A DNA stretch of 64,000 nucleotides from CAYPXJ01 sp964414595. Its GTDB lineage: Bacteria; Pseudomonadota; Alphaproteobacteria; Rickettsiales; CAIJLX01. The position numbers and the translations under genes are program-made. The notes under the pieces were generated by a model, which worked only from the letters and a program-made list of their open reading frames with translations, had not been told where the DNA came from and ran no database searches. Position 1 is the first letter of the stretch. Every line of letters begins with the position of its first letter. Shown here piece by piece: positions 27,019 to 35,720 of this stretch. The stretch spans positions 3,476-67,475 of the forward strand of contig CAYPXJ010000005.1 in assembly GCA_964414595.1 (NCBI GenBank), in the 5' to 3' direction.

Positions 27019-28281
27019 ATGTTACTTACAAAAACAAAAGAGAATGAATTGAGCGCAGACGACAGAAAAATCCGGGTAATCGTAGTAGATGATTCCTCCG
27101 TTGCTAGGGGTCACATTAGCCGCATTTTAGAAATGCATGGTTGCGAAGTAGTGGCAACCGCTGCAGATGGAAAAATGGCAGTGAATCTCTTCAAGCGCGA
27201 GCCTAAAGTAGTGGCAGACGTGATGATTCTGGATGTCAGAATGCCAGAGATGGATGGGTTAGAAGCGCTTCCAGAGATCAAAAAGGTTGCTCCAAATATT
27301 AAAGTCGTCATGGCTTCCACACTTAACGAAGATGACGCCGCAGTCAGTTTGGATGCGCTGAGCTATGGCGCAGATGAATTGCTCATAAAACCACTTACGC
27401 GCAAAAACGAAAACGATAACAAAAAATTTATCGAAGATATTATCAATAAAGTTTATTACGTCATGCGTATGAAGGCGCCGCCGCAATTGCCCGAAAGCGA
27501 GCTGCGGATAGATGAAACGACACTTACTAAAGCAGCGGCCAATATTAACCAGCCGGTAAAAATAACGGGTTCTCCGCTCGAAATTTTGGAAAAGGCTAGC
27601 AAGCAGTTTTCTGATGAATGGGTGCGCCTGGCTAGCACAGCGGGTCTCGCAACTGCTTCCCAAACCGTTGAAAAAATCACGCTACGTCGTCCGGAGGGGT
27701 TTGCTCAGCCTAAAGCTATTGCTATCGTGTGTTCAACCGGTGGGCCTCGCGCATTGACAGCGCTCTTTCAAAAACTTGCCGGCCGCGTAAAACATCTGCC
27801 CATTTTTATTACGCAGCATATGCCAGCGGAATATACTAAAGCATTGGCACAGCAAATTGGCCAGTCTTCAGGTTTGGTGTCGCAGGAAGCGCAGGATAGG
27901 CAAGCTGTTCAGCCCGGAAATATTTACATCGCGCCAGGCAACCAGCACATGCTAATCAAACAGAAAGAAGGCGCGCCTTATATTATGCTTAGTCAGGAAG
28001 CGCCTGAAAACTTCTGTCGTCCGTCTGCAGATCCGATGTTGCGCAGCTTGGCGGAAATATACCGTAATCATTTGCTGGTAGTAGTGCTTACCGGCATGGG
28101 GCAAGATGGCCTTAAAGGTGCACAAAAAGTAGTGGAATCGGGCGGTATGATCATTGCTCAGAATAAGGAAACGAGCACGGTATGGGGTATGCCTGGTGCC
28201 GTGGCGGCGCAAGGTCTCTGCTCCTTAGTGGATTCAATCGATAATCTGCCGGAAGTTCTGGCCAAGCTCTGCCGCGCCTGA
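27019..28281 (+). CDS. cheB: Chemoreceptor glutamate methylesterase CheB
   Basis: The protein has 420 residues. An N-terminal receiver domain carries phospho-acceptor Asp72 in MILDVRMPEMDG. A linker of about 85 residues leads to the C-terminal methylesterase. The catalytic triad is Ser239 in VCSTGGPRAL, His in ITQHMPAEYT and Asp in LTGMGQDGLKGA. It removes methyl groups from (or deamidates) chemoreceptors for adaptation. The linker is longer than in E. coli CheB. cheR follows after one base. Confidence 0.94.
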   Translation: MLLTKTKENELSADDRKIRVIVVDDSSVARGHISRILEMHGCEVVATAADGKMAVNLFKREPKVVADVMILDVRMPEMDGLEALPEIKKVAPNIKVVMASTLNEDDAAVSLDALSYGADELLIKPLTRKNENDNKKFIEDIINKVYYVMRMKAPPQLPESELRIDETTLTKAAANINQPVKITGSPLEILEKASKQFSDEWVRLASTAGLATASQTVEKITLRRPEGFAQPKAIAIVCSTGGPRALTALFQKLAGRVKHLPIFITQHMPAEYTKALAQQIGQSSGLVSQEAQDRQAVQPGNIYIAPGNQHMLIKQKEGAPYIMLSQEAPENFCRPSADPMLRSLAEIYRNHLLVVVLTGMGQDGLKGAQKVVESGGMIIAQNKETSTVWGMPGAVAAQGLCSLVDSIDNLPEVLAKLCRA

Positions 28282-28282
28282 C

Positions 28283-29098
28283 ATGGCGATTGAAACACAG
28301 GATTTTCATTTTTTAAGCGAAGAGATTCGCAAAGCCTCTGGTATAGCGCTTACAGAAGATAAAGCCTATCTCATGGAATCACGATTGATTCCAGTGCTCA
28401 AGAAACATCGCTTTAGGGGGCTGGCTCAGCTTGCGCAGCGGCTGCGCACAGAGAGTGACGACGCGTTGCTGGAAGAAATTGCGCAGGCAATTACTACGAA
28501 CCAAACCTGGTTTTTTCGCGATATAAAAGTCTTTGATCATATGCGTAAGGAGTTATTTCCTGCGCTCGTCCCTAACGTAAAGAAGAAAGGGACCATTCGA
28601 GTATGGAGTGCGGGTTGTTCAAGCGGACAAGAGGCCTATAGCGTAGCGATAGCGCTATTAGAAGAATTGCAGGTGGTAGGAAAATTAAATGCAGAAATTT
28701 TAGGTACGGATTTGGTGCCCCAAGTAGTAAGTAAGGCAAAAGAAGGCATTTACACACAGTTTGAAGTGCAACGTGGCATGCCGGTTCAGTTAATGCTGAA
28801 ATATTTCGATCAGAAAGACGAGAGTTGGCTTATCAAGCCGCAAATACGTAAGCACACCAAATTCCAGGTGCATAATTTGTTGAATAGTTATCAGAAGCTT
28901 GGCAAGTTTGATCTGATTCTATGTCGGAATGTGCTCAGCTATTTTTCCGAAGAAATGCGCATTGAGATTTTAGATAAGTTAGTCACGCAGCTAGAACCGT
29001 ACGGCACCCTGATACTCGGCACACAAGAAATGCCGCCGAGCTCTTATAAAAAGCTCAAACCCCTAGATAAAATACCCGGTATTTTTGAGAAAATTTAG
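28283..29098 (+). CDS. cheR: Chemoreceptor methyltransferase CheR
   Basis: This 271-residue AdoMet-dependent enzyme methylates glutamates of chemoreceptors. An N-terminal helical domain (residues 1-75, with TTNQTWFFRD) is followed by the catalytic domain with VWSAGCSSGQEAYSVA, ILGTDL, FDLILCRNVLSYF and LGTQEMP. No chemoreceptor gene is in the window, so the target is unknown. The 3' end overlaps the convergent gatA stop by 4 bases. Confidence 0.94.
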   Translation: MAIETQDFHFLSEEIRKASGIALTEDKAYLMESRLIPVLKKHRFRGLAQLAQRLRTESDDALLEEIAQAITTNQTWFFRDIKVFDHMRKELFPALVPNVKKKGTIRVWSAGCSSGQEAYSVAIALLEELQVVGKLNAEILGTDLVPQVVSKAKEGIYTQFEVQRGMPVQLMLKYFDQKDESWLIKPQIRKHTKFQVHNLLNSYQKLGKFDLILCRNVLSYFSEEMRIEILDKLVTQLEPYGTLILGTQEMPPSSYKKLKPLDKIPGIFEKI

Positions 29099-30567
29099 AA
29101 ACCGGCAGGCCGTGCAGTAAATTTCGCCGATTCTTCTACTGCGGCCGCTACATTAAACACCGACTGTTCATCAAATGCCTTGCCGATAATCTGCAGGCCA
29201 AGCGGTAAACCGCGCGAAGAAAGTCCCGCCGGCACTGACATCGCTGGCAGGCCCGCCATACTCGCCGGTACGGTGTAAATATCATTGAGATACATGGTAA
29301 TGGGATTATCCATTTTCTCACCGAGCGCGAAGGCCGCCGTCGGCGCGGTTGGCGCGAGCAGCGCATCGACCTTTTCAAATGCCTTAGCAAAATCCTGCGC
29401 AATTAACGTACGAATACGTTGCGCTTTTTTGTAATAGGCATCGTAGTAACCAGCCGAAAGCACATAGGTGCCAATTAGAATCCGGCGCTTCACTTCCTTG
29501 CCGAAACCCGCCGCGCGCGTCAGTTCATACATATCGTCAAGCGAATGAATATTTTCTTTTGCGCGCAGGCCATAGCGCACACCGTCATAACGCGCGAGGT
29601 TGGAGGAAGCCTCCGCTGGCGCAATAATATAATAGGTCGCCAACGCGTATGACGTATGCGGCAGCGATACTTCCTGAATTTCCGCGCCGTGATCTTTGAG
29701 CCACGCAATGCCTTTATCCCACCAGGCAAGAATTTCCGGGTCCGTTCCTTCGACGCGGTATTCTTTCGGAATGCCGATTTTTTTGCCTTTAAGATTCGTA
29801 TTAATATTTGCCGACCACTCCGGCACCGGCGCGTTGTACGAAGTCGAATCCTTCGCATCGAAACCGGAAATCGCCTGTTGCACCAGCGCGGCGTCTTTCA
29901 CGTTGCGCGCAAACACGCCCGCCTGATCGAGCGAGCTGGCGAAGGCAATCATGCCCCAACGCGAGCAGCGCCCATAAGTTGGTTTGATGCCGACCGTGCC
30001 GGTGTAGGCGGCAGGCTGACGAATCGAGCCGCCGGTATCGGAGCCGAGCGCCGCCGCGCAGAGATGCGCCGCCACCGCCGCTGCCGAACCGCCGCTTGAG
30101 CCGCCGGGCACGAGATCTTTATCGCTATCCTTCGCCTTCCACGGATTTTTCACATTGCCAAAGCAGCTGTGAATATTGGCCGAGCCCATGGCGAATTCGT
30201 CCATATTGGTTTTGCCGGGCATAATCGCGCCCTGTGCGAAAAGATTCGCCGTCACCGTCGATTCATAGGTCGGCACAAAATTTTCGAGAATCTTAGAACA
30301 GGCCGTCGTGCGGAAATTTTTCGTGCAAAATAAATCCTTCACACCGACCGGCACACCTTCGAGCAAACCGCCTTCGCCGCGCTTTAATTTTTCGTCCGAC
30401 TGCTTGGCCTGCGCACGTGCATGGTCGAGCGTATCCAACACATAGGCATTTAAGCCCTGATATTTTTCGATGTTCGCGGCATAGGCATTCACCACTTCCG
30501 TCGCGGAAATTTTCTTCGCTTTCAAATCGGCAACCAGCGCGGTGATGGAAAGATCGGTCAGCGCCAT
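29095..30567 (-). CDS. gatA: Asp/Glu-tRNA amidotransferase subunit A
   Basis: This 490-residue amidase releases ammonia from glutamine for transamidation of Glu-tRNAGln and Asp-tRNAAsn. The Ser-cisSer-Lys triad is present: Lys in GVKDLFC, the Ser pair in GGSSGGSAAAVA and SDTGGSIRQPAA. The start overlaps the gatC stop as TAATG. gatB is not in the window. The region reads visibly GC-richer than its neighbours, with strongly biased codons, which fits high expression or a different history. Confidence 0.96.
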   Translation of the reverse strand: MALTDLSITALVADLKAKKISATEVVNAYAANIEKYQGLNAYVLDTLDHARAQAKQSDEKLKRGEGGLLEGVPVGVKDLFCTKNFRTTACSKILENFVPTYESTVTANLFAQGAIMPGKTNMDEFAMGSANIHSCFGNVKNPWKAKDSDKDLVPGGSSGGSAAAVAAHLCAAALGSDTGGSIRQPAAYTGTVGIKPTYGRCSRWGMIAFASSLDQAGVFARNVKDAALVQQAISGFDAKDSTSYNAPVPEWSANINTNLKGKKIGIPKEYRVEGTDPEILAWWDKGIAWLKDHGAEIQEVSLPHTSYALATYYIIAPAEASSNLARYDGVRYGLRAKENIHSLDDMYELTRAAGFGKEVKRRILIGTYVLSAGYYDAYYKKAQRIRTLIAQDFAKAFEKVDALLAPTAPTAAFALGEKMDNPITMYLNDIYTVPASMAGLPAMSVPAGLSSRGLPLGLQIIGKAFDEQSVFNVAAAVEESAKFTARPAGF

Positions 30568-30854
30568 TATTCGATCACTTTCGGCACGGCGAAACAGCCA
30601 TATTGTGCGTCCGGCGCATTCTTCAAAACATCCTGCTGGATATTGCCGTCGGTCACGTTATCCTCGCGGAAACGCAAAGTGAAATTACCCACGCCGGCCA
30701 TGGGCGGCACATTATCCGTATTCACCTTTTGCAAATCTTCCACAAAACTTAGAAGTTGCTGCATTTCTTTAGCATAATGCGCCGTTTCTTCGTCACTCAG
30801 GCGAAGTCTGGCAAGCTTGGCTACTTTTTTTATGGTTTTAGGATCAAAAGACAT
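30567..30854 (-). CDS. gatC: Asp/Glu-tRNA amidotransferase subunit C
   Basis: This 95-residue GatC subunit stabilises GatA and holds the GatCAB complex together. It begins MSFDPKTIKKVAKLARL and contains YAKEMQQLLSFVEDLQKVNTD and the VPP-MAGV turn. The ATG at 30854 sits exactly at the 3' foot of a strong hairpin. No Shine-Dalgarno sequence is exposed upstream, so initiation may be controlled by that structure. A TTG at 30890 is an alternative but adds residues not seen in the family. Confidence 0.9.
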   Translation of the reverse strand: MSFDPKTIKKVAKLARLRLSDEETAHYAKEMQQLLSFVEDLQKVNTDNVPPMAGVGNFTLRFREDNVTDGNIQQDVLKNAPDAQYGCFAVPKVIE

Positions 30855-30877
30855 GCGGGGCGTTATAAGGCCCCGCA
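30854..30877 (-). promoter_or_regulatory. GC-rich hairpin ending at the gatC start codon
   Basis: TGCGGGGC and GCCCCGCA form a perfect 8-base-pair stem with an 8-base loop, in the 46 bases between the Cys-rich gene's stop and gatC. The last base of the 3' arm is the A of the gatC ATG, followed by GTCTTTT. It could be a terminator with an imperfect T tract reaching into gatC, or a structure that controls gatC initiation. Confidence 0.55.
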
Positions 30878-30899
30878 GGCAATTCTGCAAGTAAATGCT

Positions 30900-33266
30900 T
30901 TATCTACAACACTTATTAATGCAGCGTTTAGTAGGCCCGCAATCAATATTGCTTGCACAAACTCCAGAGCCAATACCGCAACCGGAACTAATGCCCGAAC
31001 CACTGCCAGATCCCGTTGGTGCAGAAACGCAGCAATTATTTACACAATGTTTGCCAGGGCCGCAATTAACATCAGTATTACAAACACCTGTCGTACAACT
31101 TGGACCAAAACCTGAGCCGCTGCCAGAACCGGAGGCTGCAGTCACGCAGCATTTACTAACACATTTTCTGCCCGGACCACAATGTGCGTCTTCGTTACAA
31201 ACTCCTGAGCCAACACCGCAGGGAGATCCGAGGCCGGAGCCGCTGCCAGAACCGGAGGCTACAGTCACGCAGCATTTACTGACGCATTTTCTGCCAGGGC
31301 CACAATTAGCATCGGAGTTACATACGCCGGAGCCGATACCGCAGCCCGAGCCTGAGGCGCTACCGGAACCTGAAAATGTCCCGCTAAATCCGCCCGTAGC
31401 CGTACCCGCACCTGAACCAGTGCCCGCGCCACTCTTACTGCCGGTGCCAGAAGCGCCACCACTTGTTGTTGGTGGTGGTGGCGGAATAGGGATGCCTAGT
31501 TTGTTTAGTAATTCATTAGCAGAGCCAAGGCATTTTACACCAGGCTGCGAACAATCCGGTTGCAGTGACATGCGGATGTTGTTCTCTTCCTCTTTGTGTT
31601 TGTTATACCAAATATCGGTATCGGAATTGAGCGCCTCAGGGCTGTAAACACCTGGGCCATAGCAAATACCACGGCCAACAGTATTGGCGTAAGGATACAT
31701 ACATGTACGCAAATCGTTAATAAATGGCTGGGTGTTTACATCCGGGTTGCTGCCGCCGATGTAAGCACTTACTTTCATACCGTTTGCGTCGGTATAAAGG
31801 TCAAAACGCGGATAGCAAAATTTTTGTCCTGCTTCATTGCGATTTGGTGCATTATTTTTATCGCACGTTAATGGCATACAGGCTGAGGGAGCGCAGGTGG
31901 CACCTGAGCCAAAATTACGTGTACAACCACCTGTTTTCATACAGCTGAAAATAGAGCAATTCGCAATGCTCGTTTCGTCAGCTTCGTAACAGCCGTTAAT
32001 ATCGTAAAGTTTAAAGAACTCGCCACAATTTTGGGATTTCCAGGACGGGTAATCGTCAATACCCATATAGGCTTTTACCCATTCTTTATGCTCTTTGCTG
32101 CCATCGTAATACAAGCAGCAGGAGCAGAGCGACGCGCTTACTGTTCTGTTACCCGGCTCCTCGCGTGCGGGGTCGATATAGTCATCCAGTTTGAAGAAGG
32201 AATTGCCGCAGCAGCCCGAGGCATCGCGCGTATCAAATAATTTTATGTTTCCGCCGATATCATAGCACTTATCGTTGCAACGATCTTTAGGGTCGCCGCG
32301 GCGTGTATGCTCCATGGGAGTACAGCATCCTGCGGGGTAAAGCTCATCTATTGAGAGCGTGCGAAACTTCTCATCGGTACACTGTTTTGCTTTGGAGAAA
32401 TTCATTTTCTCCTGTGTTGCCAAACTTGTCCCTTCCAAATCCTTTGGGAAAAGTTGTGAGGTCTTTCCACAGGCTTCATGACAGATGGCGCAAAAACCTT
32501 TAATGCTATCGGGGAATTCGCTCGGCGTATCAATCGTGCAGCAATGCTTTAGTTTTTCATCTGAATATTCTGGTGTGCATTTAGGAACGCAGCAGCTACC
32601 GCAGCAGATTTCAGTTTTCGTATCGCAGTTGGCATTCCCTTTTTTATTAATACAAGGTTTACAAGCAGGTGGCTTACAGCAACCGGAAGAACAGATGTCA
32701 TCACCGGGGCAATCCAAATCCTTAGTACATGCCGGTGAGCTGCCACATGGGGAAGGCGGCGTGCCCGAGCCGCTACCTGTTCCTGTGCCCGCGGGGGTGC
32801 CGGTTCCGCTACCCGAGCCTGCACCCGCTCCTGTTCCCGCGCCCGATCCAGACCCGGTTCCCGTTCCTGAGCCAGATCCTGTCCCCGTTGGGGTAGGTTG
32901 TCCTGTAAAAGCGCCTGTGCCTGAACCTGAGCCGCTTCCCGCCGTTGGGAAAACGCAACATCCGGCCGCACATGTACCGTGTGGAAGACATTGAAAATTG
33001 TTGATGCAGCCGCGTCCACTTGCACAAGAGCCAATCGATCCTGAACCAGCTCCACTCCCGCTCAGAGAGCCGCTCCCGCTCGGAGATCCTGTTGGATTAG
33101 TAGGTACGCAGCAAAAATTCGCGCAAGTACTGCCTGGGCATTGATAACTCGCCGTGCAAGGTCTCGCACACTGCGCAGATGCCGTTTCAATAGAGCCAAA
33201 AAAAACACCGCAAAAAAGAATCAAGAAAGAAAAAATAAGCCTAGTCAAAGGAGGGCGGTGTTGCAT
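30900..33266 (-). CDS. Large secreted Cys-rich protein with WAP-like modules and Gly-Ser linkers
   Basis: I know no named family for this 788-residue protein. A Sec signal peptide ends near residue 31 (ETASA-Q). Then come three or four small modules of the pattern C-x(4-7)-C-x5-C-x(3-6)-C-x3-CC, such as CNSDANCGPGRKCVSKCC, resembling half of a whey-acidic-protein core. They are separated by Gly-Ser-Thr runs. A central Cys-rich region of about 430 residues follows, with GFCAICHEACGK and CSCCLYYDG. A PPPPP stretch then leads to four near-identical C-terminal modules ending in NKCCR. It needs an oxidising compartment, so it is probably extracellular or surface bound. gatC lies 46 bases downstream. 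Confidence 0.8.
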   Translation of the reverse strand: MQHRPPLTRLIFSFLILFCGVFFGSIETASAQCARPCTASYQCPGSTCANFCCVPTNPTGSPSGSGSLSGSGAGSGSIGSCASGRGCINNFQCLPHGTCAAGCCVFPTAGSGSGSGTGAFTGQPTPTGTGSGSGTGTGSGSGAGTGAGAGSGSGTGTPAGTGTGSGSGTPPSPCGSSPACTKDLDCPGDDICSSGCCKPPACKPCINKKGNANCDTKTEICCGSCCVPKCTPEYSDEKLKHCCTIDTPSEFPDSIKGFCAICHEACGKTSQLFPKDLEGTSLATQEKMNFSKAKQCTDEKFRTLSIDELYPAGCCTPMEHTRRGDPKDRCNDKCYDIGGNIKLFDTRDASGCCGNSFFKLDDYIDPAREEPGNRTVSASLCSCCLYYDGSKEHKEWVKAYMGIDDYPSWKSQNCGEFFKLYDINGCYEADETSIANCSIFSCMKTGGCTRNFGSGATCAPSACMPLTCDKNNAPNRNEAGQKFCYPRFDLYTDANGMKVSAYIGGSNPDVNTQPFINDLRTCMYPYANTVGRGICYGPGVYSPEALNSDTDIWYNKHKEEENNIRMSLQPDCSQPGVKCLGSANELLNKLGIPIPPPPPTTSGGASGTGSKSGAGTGSGAGTATGGFSGTFSGSGSASGSGCGIGSGVCNSDANCGPGRKCVSKCCVTVASGSGSGSGLGSPCGVGSGVCNEDAHCGPGRKCVSKCCVTAASGSGSGSGFGPSCTTGVCNTDVNCGPGKHCVNNCCVSAPTGSGSGSGISSGCGIGSGVCASNIDCGPTKRCINKCCR
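30903..31343 (-). repeat. Four tandem Cys-module repeats
   Basis: The 3' end of the Cys-rich gene encodes four modules of about 36-40 residues. Three begin CGIGSGVC or CGVGSGVC and one CTTGVC; all share CGP(G/T)(K/R)xC and end in CC. SGSGSG linkers separate them. The first two are nearly identical at the DNA level, pointing to recent duplication. Confidence 0.85.
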
Positions 33267-33382
33267 ATTTCCATGCTACTCTCAGCCTAAGCAGGAGGCA
33301 AGTATTTCAAACGCGCAATGGTGCTTTACTTTTACCCTAAAGCCGATATAGACCTTACGCGTATAGTTAGCTTTCAAATTCC

Positions 33383-34525
33383 ATGACCACCTCTAAACCC
33401 AGTATCATGCAAGTTCTTCCCACCTTACGGGTAGGGGGTGTAGAACGTGGCGCTATTGATATTGCGATCGCGGCCAAAAAAGCGGGCTATAATTCCATTG
33501 TGGTGAGCTCCGGCGGGGATCTTGTGCGGCACTTGGAAAGTGCTGGCGTTACACACGTTAAGCTTCCAGTTCATAGCAAAAATCCGTTAAGAATTTATAC
33601 GAATATTCAGGCGCTTACCTCGCTTATACGCCTTTACGATATTAACATTGTGCATGCGCGTTCGCGTGCCCCGGCCTGGAGCGCTTACTATGCCGCGAAA
33701 CGCGTTGGTGTCCATTTTTTGACCACCTTTCATGGCACTTACGATTCCAGCACCTCGCTCAAGCGCAAGTATAACCAGGTGATGGTGCGCGGTGAAAAAG
33801 TTATCGCTATTTCAGACTTCATTTCCAGCCATGTGCAGGAAATTTATGGGGTGGATTCTAAGCGCATCGTCACCGTGCCGCGCGGTGTCGATTTTGATAA
33901 ATTTTCGCGCCAGAATGTCACGCAGCCCCGCCTTATGCAGCTTTTGCAGCAATGGCAATTCCCGGCGGAACTACCGCTTATTCTAACCCCCGCTCGGCTC
34001 ACCCGTTGGAAGGGGCAGGATGTTCTTTTGAAAGCTCTGGCCAAACTTCCGCATCGCAATTTCTACTGTATTCTTTTGGGCGATGATGGCGGCAAGCCGT
34101 GGTACGTGCGTGAATTGCATGACCTCGTCACCTCTCTTGATTTGATAGGCCATGTGAAAATTGTCCGTCATACATTTGATATGCCCGCGGCCTATATGTT
34201 AAGCAGCTTAGTCGTAGTGGCATCTCAGCGGCCAGAGGCATTCGGTCGCGTGGCGGTGGAAGCGCAAGCGATGGAGGTGCCTGTAGTGGCGACCAATCAC
34301 GGTGGCGCTAAAGAAACCATTCAGCATGGTAAAACCGGCTTTCTTGCCGCACCTGGGGATGTTGATAGTTTAAGCGAAGCGATTGGCAAAGCGCTGGAAC
34401 TCACGGAAAAAGAAAAAGAGAAAATGGTGAATGCCGCACAAGCATACGTTCGCAAAAATTATTCGCTGGAGCAAATGGCGGAAAAAACACTGACGGTTTA
34501 CAAGCAGCTTGCGGCAGGAAAATAA
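33383..34525 (+). CDS. GT4-family glycosyltransferase
   Basis: This 380-residue GT-B enzyme has an N-terminal LRVGGVERGAIDIA loop and HARSRAPAWSAYYAA. The GT4 catalytic region shows TPARLTRWKGQDVLLKAL, QRPEAFGRVAVEAQAMEVPV and the E-x7-E pair. Close relatives act in lipopolysaccharide or capsule assembly, using a nucleotide sugar at the cytosolic face. It stands alone on the plus strand, divergent from the Cys-rich protein gene (116 bases) and convergent with a DUF2336 gene (stops adjacent). Confidence 0.9.
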   Translation: MTTSKPSIMQVLPTLRVGGVERGAIDIAIAAKKAGYNSIVVSSGGDLVRHLESAGVTHVKLPVHSKNPLRIYTNIQALTSLIRLYDINIVHARSRAPAWSAYYAAKRVGVHFLTTFHGTYDSSTSLKRKYNQVMVRGEKVIAISDFISSHVQEIYGVDSKRIVTVPRGVDFDKFSRQNVTQPRLMQLLQQWQFPAELPLILTPARLTRWKGQDVLLKALAKLPHRNFYCILLGDDGGKPWYVRELHDLVTSLDLIGHVKIVRHTFDMPAAYMLSSLVVVASQRPEAFGRVAVEAQAMEVPVVATNHGGAKETIQHGKTGFLAAPGDVDSLSEAIGKALELTEKEKEKMVNAAQAYVRKNYSLEQMAEKTLTVYKQLAAGK

Positions 34526-35647
34526 TTACGCAGCAGCTTTCGAGTGATGTTGAATCATGGTCAATAGATATTGCATATTCGGAATATTTCGGCCTTGTGA
34601 AAGCTCGATCATTTTTTCCATAATTTGCACAGGGCTATAACGATAATATTTTAACTTGCTGGGTGAATCTGCCTCAAGTTTTTGAATCGCCCGAATGCCA
34701 GTATACACGGCTTGAAACAAACCTTCCGGTAGTTGCGCTTTTTGGTAAATTGCATGAATACCAAGATCGCCTTTATCCTGCAAAAGAATGCGCACATTAT
34801 GTAGGGGCACACGTGCCAAGCGTGAAAGACTTACTTCCAACAAATGGTAATTACCCATGCAAAGTGCGGTAAAGGGCGAGATTTTTCCCGAGTCACCCAA
34901 ATGGCGAATGAGTTTATTGATTTCATCATCATTGGATTCAAGGCCCATTAATTTAAGCGTGGCAACTTCCAAGCTCTGCTCGAGAAGTTTATCCAGATGT
35001 TTATCTTCAAACACGCCGTCATACTTCTGGCGCAACTGTTCTTTAATGGTCGTCGACACGCGCTGGATGAGTTTATCTGCTACCGTAACGGGAAGCGTGC
35101 CGCGTTCCAGCATGGATTCTACGATTTTAGCGCTTTCGCTGTGTTGAACGATAATTTTATCATAAGTCTGCGCATTGAGCTGCGCGCCTTCGTTGCGCAA
35201 CACGAGATCCACGACATTTTCATTTTTTGTTTCAACAAGCGCCTCGGTTACGCGTTCAGAGACCTTTTCACGTTTTGCGATAGCCATATGGCGCTTTTCA
35301 TCTTGCGTACTGGCGATAATCTCAACAAGATCTAAATCTGTCAGTACTTCAGAGAACTGTAAAACGGGTAAGGAAACTTCTTCCACATCCCGCGCGAGTT
35401 TTAGAACAATTTCCCGGTTAGCATCGGGAATATTTTTCAAATTATGTGCAATCGCTTTGCGTACTTGCGTCTCTGCACTACCTATCAAAGCTGAGAAAAT
35501 CTGTTCTGCCAGCGCACGCTCACGTTCGCTAAACGCGTCTTCTTCTTGCGCGCCATAATGATGAGAGATTTTTTGAACCAGATCGATTTGCGTATCGGCA
35601 CTTGGCTCGTGCAATAACCGCGCAACGTCATCCTGTGTTAGGCGCAT
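34526..35647 (-). CDS. DUF2336 protein (second gene of a tandem pair)
   Basis: This 373-residue all-helical protein belongs to the alphaproteobacterial DUF2336 family of HEAT-like repeats. Visible features are IFSALIGSAETQVRKAIAHNLKN, LPVLQFSEVLTDLDLVEII, HMAIAKREKVSERVTEALVE and VESMLERGTLPVTVADKLI. Function is unknown; in other alphaproteobacteria members are linked to CtrA/PleD-type regulation. The ATG at 35647 begins the conserved part. It lies 73 bases after its paralogue on the same strand. Confidence 0.85.
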   Translation of the reverse strand: MRLTQDDVARLLHEPSADTQIDLVQKISHHYGAQEEDAFSERERALAEQIFSALIGSAETQVRKAIAHNLKNIPDANREIVLKLARDVEEVSLPVLQFSEVLTDLDLVEIIASTQDEKRHMAIAKREKVSERVTEALVETKNENVVDLVLRNEGAQLNAQTYDKIIVQHSESAKIVESMLERGTLPVTVADKLIQRVSTTIKEQLRQKYDGVFEDKHLDKLLEQSLEVATLKLMGLESNDDEINKLIRHLGDSGKISPFTALCMGNYHLLEVSLSRLARVPLHNVRILLQDKGDLGIHAIYQKAQLPEGLFQAVYTGIRAIQKLEADSPSKLKYYRYSPVQIMEKMIELSQGRNIPNMQYLLTMIQHHSKAAA

Positions 35648-35720
35648 AACGCAACTCTCTTCCCCCAAGAATTACTGTAATGATAATCCATAGGAAGCGC
35701 CAGCACTTTACGTAATGGGA

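Noticed and set aside
30895..31647. Plus-strand Pro-rich reading frame of 250 codons
   Set aside because: It is the antisense shadow of the Gly-Ser linkers of the Cys-rich gene, has no ribosome site, and its Pro-Glu repeats only mirror GSG codons.
32485..32994. Plus-strand Pro/Val-rich reading frame of 169 codons
   Set aside because: Also a shadow of the Cys-rich gene's linkers; no conserved protein features.
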